6,799 nt of DNA from Proteobacteria bacterium UBA1847 (GCA_002338605.1 DDIP01000030.1:1-6799), one strand, 5' to 3'. Numbered from the stretch's first letter, positions 1 to 6,656 are shown. Notes: generated by a model not told the origin, from the letters alone. Made by a program: numbers and translations.

Positions 1-445
1 CATAGACAAAAACGGCGGGTCGATTGAGACGTGCCATCGCCATGACGCATGCCGGCATGTTCTTGTCGCATCCACCTATCGCGACAACGCCGTCGAAACC
101 CTCGGCACCAACGACTGCTTCAATCGAATCGGCAATGATTTCGCGAGAGACCAGCGAGTAGCGCATGCCCGGCGTGCCCATGGAAATTCCGTCGGAAACA
201 CTGATCGTGTTGAAAATGACACCCTTGCCGCCAGCCTCGTTCGCTCCCTTGGCCGCTTCTTCTGCCAGCCCCGCGATGTGCATGTTGCAAGGCGTTACCA
301 TGCTCCAGGTTGACGCGATGCCGACCTGCGGACGCTGGAAATCGTCTTCACTGAATCCGACTGCGCGTAGCATCGCACGACTCGGGGCCTGTTCATCACC
401 GTCAACAACGACGCGCGAATAACGTCGCAGTTCTTTGTCACTCAT
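1..445 (-). CDS. ilvD: Dihydroxy-acid dehydratase IlvD, N-terminal part (cut by left window edge)
   Basis: This is the N-terminal 148 codons of the Fe-S dehydratase that converts 2,3-dihydroxy-isovalerate and 2,3-dihydroxy-3-methylvalerate to the 2-oxoacid precursors of valine and isoleucine in the cytoplasm. It was read by translating the reverse complement from the ATG at 445-443. Visible motifs are VTPCNMH (Cys53) and [11 protein letters not shown] (Cys126), two of the three cysteines that ligate the cluster in the family. Asp85 ([17 protein letters not shown] region) and Asp127-Lys128 are the expected Mg ligands, with Lys128 matching the lysine that is carbamylated in characterised enzymes. 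The third cysteine and the C-terminal domain lie outside the window. The start is supported by an AGG placed 6 nt upstream (CAGGCAGACC-ATG) and by the normal family N-terminus. It lies 66 bp after the kinase gene on the same strand and is probably co-transcribed with it. The related sugar-acid dehydratases (Edd and others) are less likely, given the [13 protein letters not shown] N-terminal signature. Confidence 0.95.
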   Translation of the reverse strand, partial: MSDKELRRYSRVVVDGDEQAPSRAMLRAVGFSEDDFQRPQVGIASTWSMVTPCNMHIAGLAEEAAKGANEAGGKGVIFNTISVSDGISMGTPGMRYSLVSREIIADSIEAVVGAEGFDGVVAIGGCDKNMPACVMAMARLNRPAVFVY

Positions 446-467
446 TGGTCTGCCTGTGCTGAGTTGT

Positions 468-488
468 GACTTCGCCGGATGCGAAGCC
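468..488 (-). other. Short hairpin in the kinase-ilvD gap
   Basis: The 66 bp gap between the kinase stop and the ilvD start holds an inverted repeat: CTTCGC and GCGAAG around a 5 nt loop, extendable to 8 bp with one G-U pair in the leftward transcript. No T-run follows on either strand, so it does not look like an intrinsic terminator. It ends 22 nt before the ilvD start, so it could affect mRNA processing or ilvD translation. It may also be chance in GC-rich DNA. No convincing promoter is seen in the same gap. Confidence 0.35.
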
Positions 489-511
489 GGGGCCGCAAGT
501 CTAGCAGCAAA

Positions 512-2953
512 TTATCGTGTTTGTGGATCGTCGTCGCGGATCATAACAACGATGCGTCGGTAGACATCGGTTGCGATAGAAACGGTCTGATCGACCAGTT
601 CAACGACAAACGCTTCATCCGGTTCGATTTCCGCATCCTGCACCAGCGGCACCAGGATTCGTGCGGAGCGTTGTCCCGGCCCGAACGATACAGTCTGACC
701 GCCCGGGGCGAAATAATCCGAGCCCTCTGTAGCAGTGATATCACTGACCACGATTTCCACCTGCAACGGCGAGTCATCCGGATTGAATCGGACAAGATCA
801 ATCTGGACGGCAGGGTCGGATTCGCGAATTGAGGCCTGACTGGCCACGAACGCAACGGTGTTCGTTGGTAAGCCAGACTCGAAGACCCGCTGGTCGTCGT
901 CTTCGAGAGTGAGATTGATGATCGCCAGTTCGGTGTCGGCAAATTCCGCCTCACGTAGACGCAGCGTTGATTGCTGGTCGGCCTCCCGCAGGGGATCGGA
1001 TGCCATCGTCAGCGTTATTCGCCCGCGGGTCTGGCCTGGTGGGAAGTGGATCATGCCGCCATTTGACAAGGCAAACTGGCCGGACGCCCAGGGAGAACGA
1101 TTGCCACTGAAGCCGACTTCGTCCAGTCGTAAAGTCAGCGGTGTCGCGATGTCTTCATCTCGTACGAAATCGACAATGACTTCACCGCTATCCTCCCGAA
1201 TTGTCAGGGGTACAGGGTTTCCCGTACGCGCTCCGCGAGAGAATTCAACAATTTTTGTCGGCGGAGGCAATTTCGAGAAATCAACCAGCATCGGATCCGG
1301 ACCGACAAGCTCGTCTTCCACCGCAAACGGCTCGGTGATCAGTCCCGGCTCCACTTTAACGGCTGTCTGCTCTGTTTGTTCTTCCGCGACACGCTCTGAC
1401 TTGTTTTCGATAGAGGCTGCTTCCGGGCGCTCAGCAATTGGCGCAACGGCAGTCTCGATCACGGGCTTACGCTCCACCGCACCCGTCAGACGCGAAATCA
1501 TCGGGTCAAGGTAACCGGACGCGTAACCAATGGCCGCAGCAATGACTGCAATCAACAGCAGCGCCAACGGTATCCAGTTATGGTTTCCTGGCTCCTCATT
1601 CGCGTCAGGTCGATCCGCTGCCTCGACGCGAAACGGCTCATCGGAGTGCACATCAAGCGCTGCAATGAACTCACGGACTGAAGCGAAGCGCATCACGCGT
1701 GCGTACGACAGTCCTTTTTTCAGGGCTTTCCACTGGCTGTCGTTGAGACCCTTGACCGGCTGTGGTGTCATGCCTTCCTGTGAGGCTTCCGCCGCATTAC
1801 GCGGACCGAAAACCCGGTAGCCGGCAATCAATCGGTACAGGAGGCAGCTCAGCGAGAAAACATCGTCGGCAGCGACCGGCTCTTCGCCGGTTAGCACCTG
1901 CATGCTCGAATACGCCGGTGTAACGGCACCCAGAACACCGGGATCGAATTCAGTGTCTGCATGTTGTTGTCGCACACGCGCAACGCCAAAGTCGAATAGC
2001 TTGGCGTCGCCGTTGGGCAGGATCATGATATTGCCGGGTTTCACATCTGCGTGAACGATGCCGCAGCGATGCGCGTAGTCCAGCGCGTCACCAATCTGGC
2101 GAACAATGCGAAATGCCGTTTCCCGATCAATCGTGTCGGCATCTTTGGAATCCAGAATGTCCGCAAGCGTACGACCGTCCATCCACTCCAGAACCAGGAA
2201 ATAGAGGTCGTCGTCGCGATCCAGGTCAATAAACCGGACGATGTTCGGATGCACGAGACAGCGACCTTTAGCAGCTTCCTGCTGAAGCGCGCGCAATGCA
2301 TTGCCGTTCTCAGCCAATTCCGGGGACAAGACCTTGACTGCGACCCAGTGTTCCTTGCTGCCGGCTTCCGCGAGTCGCCTGTCCAGCGCCTTGTAAACGA
2401 CGGCCATGCTGCCGCCGGCAATTTTTTCCTGCAGCAGGAATCGATCGCGAAGCACCGAACCCACCTGGACGCGCGTTTCCGATTTCTTATCGTTGACTAT
2501 GCCGACGGGGATGACCGTCGTGCTCCCGAACGCATCGTCATTGGACGACTCCTCAACGATTGCTTCCTCAATAGGAGTAACCGCTTCGACGACAGGTGGC
2601 TTCGGCGCACTTGTGGCTGATCGTGTCGGCGCTGTTGGAATCGATTCGGTAACGTATCGGTCCAGCATGGATTTCACGAGCTGAAAGGTTTCCTTACGAA
2701 GTGAGCCGTTGTCGTAGCGCTCCTGGAGAACCTGCCGGATTTGCCTTTCACTGCCTCCCGAGGACGCAAGCAGGTCGCCGATGCCCGCCTGGATCCCGGC
2801 AAGCAGTTCGACGTCGTCCGCCGTCGCATGCAGTTTGTTGTCGAAACTGGCCAGCTGATCGGCGAAAGTGTCGCGGATATTTTCGGATTCGGCACTCATA
2901 GCACTCGACATCTTATCGTTGGAACCCGCTCCGGAACCGGAACTGGTCGTCAA
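512..2953 (-). CDS. Membrane Ser/Thr protein kinase with C-terminal Calx-beta domains
   Basis: This 813-residue protein has four parts. Residues 1-165 are a Gly/Ser-rich start, a helical segment (about 22-105) and an acidic, Pro-rich linker. Residues about 166-435 are a Hanks-type kinase: degenerate G-loop IAGGSMAVVY (178-187), VAVK with Lys207, probable alpha-C Glu226, catalytic loop HADVKPGN (Asp303, Lys305, Asn308), DFG at 321-323 and TPAY at 345-348. One hydrophobic segment lies at about 461-478. The C-terminal tail has a clear Calx-beta domain at about 697-810 (TEGSDYF, VSFGPGQ, EIEPDEAF, IRDDD) and a more diverged one at about 570-687. ATP, Mg and catalytic residues are present, so it should be active; the kinase would be cytoplasmic and the possibly Ca-binding tail periplasmic. 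Charges around the membrane segment do not clearly follow the positive-inside rule, so topology is inferred. The start is TTG (2953-2951), overlapping the upstream stop as TTGA, with AAGG just before it; ATG codons at residues 15 and 19 are alternatives with weaker ribosome sites. Substrate unknown. Confidence 0.9.
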   Translation of the reverse strand: MTTSSGSGAGSNDKMSSAMSAESENIRDTFADQLASFDNKLHATADDVELLAGIQAGIGDLLASSGGSERQIRQVLQERYDNGSLRKETFQLVKSMLDRYVTESIPTAPTRSATSAPKPPVVEAVTPIEEAIVEESSNDDAFGSTTVIPVGIVNDKKSETRVQVGSVLRDRFLLQEKIAGGSMAVVYKALDRRLAEAGSKEHWVAVKVLSPELAENGNALRALQQEAAKGRCLVHPNIVRFIDLDRDDDLYFLVLEWMDGRTLADILDSKDADTIDRETAFRIVRQIGDALDYAHRCGIVHADVKPGNIMILPNGDAKLFDFGVARVRQQHADTEFDPGVLGAVTPAYSSMQVLTGEEPVAADDVFSLSCLLYRLIAGYRVFGPRNAAEASQEGMTPQPVKGLNDSQWKALKKGLSYARVMRFASVREFIAALDVHSDEPFRVEAADRPDANEEPGNHNWIPLALLLIAVIAAAIGYASGYLDPMISRLTGAVERKPVIETAVAPIAERPEAASIENKSERVAEEQTEQTAVKVEPGLITEPFAVEDELVGPDPMLVDFSKLPPPTKIVEFSRGARTGNPVPLTIREDSGEVIVDFVRDEDIATPLTLRLDEVGFSGNRSPWASGQFALSNGGMIHFPPGQTRGRITLTMASDPLREADQQSTLRLREAEFADTELAIINLTLEDDDQRVFESGLPTNTVAFVASQASIRESDPAVQIDLVRFNPDDSPLQVEIVVSDITATEGSDYFAPGGQTVSFGPGQRSARILVPLVQDAEIEPDEAFVVELVDQTVSIATDVYRRIVVMIRDDDPQTR

Positions 2954-4320
2954 ATTACCTTGCCCGGATTCAGGATATTCAAGGGATCCATTGCGCGCTT
3001 CAGGGTTCGCATCAGTTCGATTTCACTCTCATTTCGGTATTGCACCAGGTATTCGCGCTTCAGCCGTCCTACGCCGTGTTCGGCACTGAAGCTGCCGCCC
3101 AGCCCGGTCGCCAGCGCGTAAATCGCTTCAGTTACGCGGGCAGCCTGCTCCGATCCCGGCTCCATGGCAACGTTGTAGTGCAGGTTGCCGTCCCCGACAT
3201 GGCCAAAAGCAATGAGTTGTGCGCCCGGGGCAAGCTCTGCCAGCAAGCGATCGCCGCGTTGCAGGAATTCCTCGATTCGGGAAACGGGTACCGCAACATC
3301 ATGTTTGAGCGCTTTGCCAGCGGCACGCTCTGCTTCGGCAATTGAATGTCGAATACGCCACAATGCAGCCGATTCCGCCGCGCTTTTAGCGAGGATTGCA
3401 TCACCGGCGAGGTTTGCCTCGACGGCCTGCTGCAGGGCCTGCTCGAGGCTCCCGGTATCGTCACCGCAGGCGGTGTTTGCGAGCACGTACCAGGGGAACT
3501 CAGTGGCAAATGGCGGTACCGAGGCCGGAATATGTCTGTCCACCAGTCCGAAAACATATCCTGAGATCAACTCGAAAGCCTCGATCGAGTCGCCAATGGA
3601 CCTGCGCAGATGCGACAGCAGCCTGACCGCAGCCCCACTGGATTCGATCGCAATCAGCACGGTGGTTTTCAGGCCTGGATCCGGGAACAGCTTCAGTGTT
3701 GCAGCCGTAATGATGCCAAGCGTTCCTTCGCTGCCTATGAAGAGCTGCTTGAGGTCATAGCCCGCCGTATCCTTGCGCAGCGATCGAAGACTATTGATGA
3801 CGGTCCCGTCGGCCAGCACGGCTTCCAGTCCCAGCGTCTGCGCGCGCGCTGTGCCGTAACGAATAACGTTGATACCGCCGGCATTGGTTGCGAGATTGCC
3901 ACCAATCTGGCAACTGCCCTCTGCGCCGAGGCTCAGTGCGAACAAACGGCCGGCTTTTCGCGCGGCGATTTGTATGTGCTCAAGGATGCAGCCGGCTTCG
4001 ACCTCAATTGAGAAGTTTTCAGTGTCGAGCGCGCGGATCCTGTTCATGCGCCCCAATCGCAAGACGATCTGTTGTCCGGACTCATCCGGCACCGCTCCGC
4101 CGCACATACTTGTATTGCCACCCTGCGGCACAATCGCAACGCCGGCAGCAGCGCACGCGCTGACAACGGCAGCAACCTCGTCCGTGCTTGCCGGCGACAG
4201 GACGATCGGTGCTGAGCCATGAAAAGCACCTCGCCAGTCGACCAGGCTGGGCGCCATTGCAGCCGGATCCGAAGTCCAGCCTTTCGGGCCAACGATTGAT
4301 TTCAGTTGTTCAATCAACAT
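2950..4320 (-). CDS. FAD-dependent D-2-hydroxyacid dehydrogenase (GlcD / D-2-hydroxyglutarate dehydrogenase-like)
   Basis: This 456-residue cytoplasmic or membrane-associated flavoprotein is of the VAO/PCMH type. It is expected to oxidise a D-2-hydroxyacid (D-2-hydroxyglutarate, D-lactate, D-2-hydroxybutyrate or similar) to the 2-oxoacid. The N-terminal FAD-binding domain shows PQGGNTSMCGG (65-75), LGAEGSCQIGGNLATNAGG (131-149) and GSEGTLGIIT (196-205). The FAD-oxidase C domain shows LWRIR (320-324), GHVGDGNLH (373-381, His374 and His381) and SAEHGVG (412-418, Glu414); these His/His/Glu residues match the metal-binding set of D-2-hydroxyglutarate dehydrogenases. Length is normal for the family. 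The frame stays open 65 codons further upstream to 4515, but that extension is Cys/Arg-rich, unlike the family, and lies inside the dehydratase gene. The ATG at 4320-4318 gives the expected N-terminus and an 11 bp overlap with the dehydratase, implying translational coupling. The exact substrate cannot be read from the sequence. Confidence 0.93.
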   Translation of the reverse strand: MLIEQLKSIVGPKGWTSDPAAMAPSLVDWRGAFHGSAPIVLSPASTDEVAAVVSACAAAGVAIVPQGGNTSMCGGAVPDESGQQIVLRLGRMNRIRALDTENFSIEVEAGCILEHIQIAARKAGRLFALSLGAEGSCQIGGNLATNAGGINVIRYGTARAQTLGLEAVLADGTVINSLRSLRKDTAGYDLKQLFIGSEGTLGIITAATLKLFPDPGLKTTVLIAIESSGAAVRLLSHLRRSIGDSIEAFELISGYVFGLVDRHIPASVPPFATEFPWYVLANTACGDDTGSLEQALQQAVEANLAGDAILAKSAAESAALWRIRHSIAEAERAAGKALKHDVAVPVSRIEEFLQRGDRLLAELAPGAQLIAFGHVGDGNLHYNVAMEPGSEQAARVTEAIYALATGLGGSFSAEHGVGRLKREYLVQYRNESEIELMRTLKRAMDPLNILNPGKVI

Positions 4321-5293
4321 CGTCGAATACAACCTGTTTTGAGAACGTCGCCCAGTCAATATTGCTCCCGCACATGACGAGCAGAACCCGCTTACCACGC
4401 AACGATTCTGAGAGCGGGCCGAGCAACGCAGCCGTGCTCGCCGCGCAAGCCGGCTCGACGGCAATACGCATCGAAGAAAACAAACAACCCATCGCCCGGC
4501 GCATCTGCGCATCACTCACCAGCACCAGTCGATCAACATTCGCTTTCGTCAGTGCAAAGGAGTACGGCATGGCGTACGGCGCACCCAGGCTATCAGCGAT
4601 GCTCCGCACCTTGTCGATGGACTCAGGCTTGCCGCTGGCGAAACTGCGATGCATCGAATCCGCACCCTCCGGCTCGATGCCGATAATTTCCACACCCGGG
4701 CGCAGTTGTTTGACAGCATTGGCAATGCCGCCGATCAGACCTCCGCCCCCAACCGGCACCAGCAGTACATCGAAATCGGGCAACTGCTCGCACATCTCAA
4801 GACCTATCGCGCCGGTACCCAGGGCGATAGAGGCACCTTCAAAAGGGTGGACGAAGACACGCCCTTCCTCATCCTGGATCTGTTTCGCGACATTGAATGC
4901 CTGGTGCACATCGTCTTCCAGCACAACCTCCGCACCAAAGGCACGGCAGGCTTCGATTCGTGAAGGGTTGGCTGAGCTGATCATGACGACTTTGGCCGAG
5001 GTCCCCGCCGCCCTGGCCGCAAACGCCGTTGCGATAGCATGATTACCGGCACTGACTGCGGTAACGCCGTTGCGCAGTGAGTCGGCGTCGAGACTGCGGA
5101 TCGTCGCCAACGCGCCGCGCGCCTTGAAGGTTCCTGTCCGCTGCAGGAATTCGAGCTTGGCATGGACCTCGGTGCCATTCTGAAGCAAGGCCTCGATGCC
5201 CATGCATCGCAACACCGGTGTGCGCAGAATTTCAGCGCTCAGACGGTCGCGCGAGGCGCGAATCTCTTCGATATTAGGTCCAGATTGGGTCAT
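4310..5293 (-). CDS. PLP-dependent threonine/serine dehydratase, fold type II, no ACT domain
   Basis: This 327-residue enzyme would deaminate L-threonine to 2-oxobutyrate and/or L-serine to pyruvate. The PLP lysine is Lys57 in TGTFKARGA (53-61, a variant of the usual SFKxRGA). SAGNHA (81-86) supplies the Asn that contacts the cofactor, GGGGLIGG (182-189) is the phosphate-binding glycine loop, EPACAAS is at 280-286, and MCGSNID (307-313) is the segment facing the pyridine nitrogen. The length matches the catabolic TdcB and serine racemase group. It lacks the C-terminal ACT regulatory domains of biosynthetic IlvA, so isoleucine feedback through such a domain is not expected. It is the first full-length gene of the leftward unit and overlaps the FAD oxidase by 11 bp. 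The ATG at 5293-5291 has only a weak ribosome site of its own and may depend on the small upstream ORF. Serine racemase or a hydroxyaspartate or diaminopropionate lyase activity cannot be excluded. Confidence 0.93.
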   Translation of the reverse strand: MTQSGPNIEEIRASRDRLSAEILRTPVLRCMGIEALLQNGTEVHAKLEFLQRTGTFKARGALATIRSLDADSLRNGVTAVSAGNHAIATAFAARAAGTSAKVVMISSANPSRIEACRAFGAEVVLEDDVHQAFNVAKQIQDEEGRVFVHPFEGASIALGTGAIGLEMCEQLPDFDVLLVPVGGGGLIGGIANAVKQLRPGVEIIGIEPEGADSMHRSFASGKPESIDKVRSIADSLGAPYAMPYSFALTKANVDRLVLVSDAQMRRAMGCLFSSMRIAVEPACAASTAALLGPLSESLRGKRVLLVMCGSNIDWATFSKQVVFDDVD

Positions 5294-5327
5294 TACTTAT
5301 GTAAACTGCCACAACGCGTATTGACAT
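5274..5327 (-). CDS. Possible 17-residue leader peptide overlapping the dehydratase start
   Basis: A small ORF starts at ATG 5327-5325, preceded by AAGGG with a 6 nt gap, the best ribosome site in this intergenic region. It encodes MSIRVVAVYISNDPIWT and stops at TAA 5276-5274, inside the dehydratase coding region in another frame, a 20 bp overlap. Six of 17 residues are Ile or Val. The dehydratase start has no good ribosome site, so ribosomes terminating here could re-initiate at its ATG 17 nt upstream of the leader's stop. This could be coupling or an attenuation-like sensor of Ile/Val supply, but no terminator/antiterminator pair is seen. It could also be a chance ORF. Confidence 0.35.
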   Translation of the reverse strand: MSIRVVAVYISNDPIWT

Positions 5328-5374
5328 GCGCTGCCCTTAGGTAAAGATTAGGTTGATGACACGAACTGTGGCAG
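5306..5374. repeat. 8 bp inverted repeat CTGCCACA ... TGTGGCAG
   Basis: CTGCCACA at 5306-5313 and its exact reverse complement TGTGGCAG at 5367-5374 lie 61 bp apart (start to start), bracketing the candidate promoter. They could be half-sites of a regulator controlling both divergent units through a loop. In the leftward transcript they could instead form a long-range stem enclosing the AAGGG ribosome site. The arms do not extend beyond 8 bp, so chance is possible. Confidence 0.35.
5321..5348 (+). promoter_or_regulatory. Candidate sigma-70 type promoter for the cyclase-like gene
   Basis: TTGACA (5321-5326) is a perfect -35 box. About 16 bp later AAAGAT (5343-5348), or with 15 bp spacing TAAAGA (5342-5347), is only a half-matching -10. 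Transcription would start near 5355, giving a leader of roughly 55 nt before the ATG at 5412. The -35 overlaps the antisense start of the small leader ORF, so divergent transcripts would overlap slightly. Confidence 0.4.
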
Positions 5375-5411
5375 AGAATCCACGGTCGCGAAAGTCGCTA
5401 CGAGCCAAAGT

Positions 5412-6650
5412 ATGGAACTTGATGATCTGTCGCAATCCGGGATTCGACGAATAGCTGACTATTCGCCGTACCTTGATCAATTGGCCGGGCTGGCCCAGCA
5501 AATGGGTCTCCGGCAGCGCAGCAACTTGTCACATGTTGAAGCCTCGCTGCGCGCCCACTGGTCTCTCGGCCAGAACAGCATATTGAGCTGGTCACCGCTG
5601 GACAAAAGCATACTGATCCTCGTTGTGCCGCACTACGCGATTGCCGAGTACACGTCGCCACAGGACGGCACGCTGCCGCCGAAGGTTTCGCCGCGCTTCA
5701 TTACGGAACTGATCTCCGGCGACCGCCAGCTAAGCATTACACAAATGCAGAAAGTCGCGCGCCTGCTGAATATCGAACCGATTCAGATCCCGCTGCGCGT
5801 CCCGCTCGAAGGCAGTGTCGTTGAAACCAAGATCATCGAGAAAATGATTCGGAAGTACGGTATCAACTACGTTCCCAGCCGTGCCGTGACGCTGTTCGAC
5901 ATTGTCGGTTTCAGTTTGCTGACGCCATTCGAACAGATGACGCAGCTCAACAGTCTTTCGTATTCACTGAATTCGGCACACGCGAAGATGCTCGAAGCAG
6001 ACGTCAATATCGATTTCGCTCGCTCATCAAGCGGCGATGGCTTCTACATTTGGAACCGGGATGAAGGCCTGGAGGCCAGCATCAATCTGTATCACTTCAT
6101 GCACATTGTGCTTGCGGACAATGCGATCGCCCGCAGCAAGTCTGCATCGAAGTCGGTGCCGCGCTTGCGCGCGTGCTTTCATGTTGGCAGCTGCTACGAG
6201 TTTCACCAGGCCGAAGGGCTTAACCCGACGACGCACGACTTCATCGTCGGCGACGTAACAATCGAGCTGGCAAGAATGATTGATGCGGCGCTCCCAGGCC
6301 AGATACTGGTCGGTGATTTCATGGCTGACATTGAAATTGCCAACGACCAGGGACAGGTAAGCGTGCAACCGAATGTCGATGCCGTAACGTTCCTGGAAAG
6401 AGCGCAGGGCAATCTCTCTCAACTCAGTGGCATGGAATTGTCCGGAGAGCGAGTCACCGCGATCAAGTGTTATCTGACGGGAGAAAACCTGGGCGGTGGC
6501 CAGTTCAATATTCGCCGCCTGACGATCAAGGACAAGCACGGCCTGTCGCGGGTAGCATTCAATGCAAAGGTTAATATTTACCGCGAAGCGGCCCAGCCTA
6601 TCCTGCTGGGTATACAGGACAAGAAGCTGACAATGCCAATTCTGACCTGA
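5412..6650 (+). CDS. Class III nucleotidyl cyclase-like protein with altered active site
   Basis: This 412-residue protein has no signal peptide or clear membrane segment, so it is probably cytoplasmic. Residues about 155-358 fit a class III adenylate/guanylate cyclase homology domain: RAVTLFDIVGFS (157-168) with metal ligand Asp163, SSSGDGFYIW (205-214) with second metal ligand Asp209, HDFIVGD (275-281) and ELARMIDAALPGQILV (285-300). Arg288 matches the transition-state arginine of the GDxVNxAAR motif. The Asn of that motif is Ile284, and the Lys usually three residues before the GD glycine is Ser205. It may therefore use another substrate, be weak, or act as a pseudo-cyclase. The first 150 residues match no domain I recognise with confidence; 93-123 resembles the second half of an XRE-type helix-turn-helix. 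The last 50 residues look beta-rich. The ATG at 5412 is the first possible start in its frame (an in-frame stop lies at 5349-5351), though its ribosome site is weak. It is divergent from the dehydratase unit. Confidence 0.8.
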   Translation: MELDDLSQSGIRRIADYSPYLDQLAGLAQQMGLRQRSNLSHVEASLRAHWSLGQNSILSWSPLDKSILILVVPHYAIAEYTSPQDGTLPPKVSPRFITELISGDRQLSITQMQKVARLLNIEPIQIPLRVPLEGSVVETKIIEKMIRKYGINYVPSRAVTLFDIVGFSLLTPFEQMTQLNSLSYSLNSAHAKMLEADVNIDFARSSSGDGFYIWNRDEGLEASINLYHFMHIVLADNAIARSKSASKSVPRLRACFHVGSCYEFHQAEGLNPTTHDFIVGDVTIELARMIDAALPGQILVGDFMADIEIANDQGQVSVQPNVDAVTFLERAQGNLSQLSGMELSGERVTAIKCYLTGENLGGGQFNIRRLTIKDKHGLSRVAFNAKVNIYREAAQPILLGIQDKKLTMPILT

Positions 6651-6656
6651 GGGTCG

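Larger units (their letters stand above)
5294..5411. promoter_or_regulatory. Divergent intergenic control region
   Basis: This 118 bp separates the divergent starts of the dehydratase unit (minus) and the cyclase-like gene (plus), and must hold the promoters of both unless they lie within neighbouring coding sequence. It contains a consensus -35 for the plus strand, an 8 bp inverted repeat, and the ribosome site and start of the small minus-strand ORF. No minus-strand promoter with good -35 and -10 boxes could be identified by eye. TAATCT (rc of 5347-5352) is the best but weak -10 candidate. Confidence 0.6.

Noticed and set aside
468..488. Hairpin as an intrinsic terminator between the kinase and ilvD
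   Set aside because: No T-run follows the stem on either strand.
858..1514. 218-codon open frame on the plus strand opposite the kinase
   Set aside because: Antisense to a well-supported kinase gene; Ser/Arg-rich composition typical of a shadow frame; no recognisable domain.
4321..4515. 65-codon N-terminal extension of the FAD oxidase frame
   Set aside because: Cys/Arg-rich, lies within the dehydratase gene, and the family N-terminus begins at the internal ATG 4320.
4188..5042. 284-codon open frame on the plus strand opposite the dehydratase and FAD oxidase
   Set aside because: Overlaps two genes with conserved catalytic motifs; its translation is low-complexity Ser/Pro/Ala with no family signature.
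5356..5454. 32-codon plus-strand ORF upstream of and overlapping the cyclase-like start
   Set aside because: The AGG before it is only 3 nt from the ATG, the peptide is basic and unremarkable, and much of it lies out of frame inside the cyclase-like gene.
6027..6539. 170-codon minus-strand frame opposite the cyclase-like gene
   Set aside because: Antisense shadow of a frame with clear cyclase-domain motifs; no ribosome site or domain seen.
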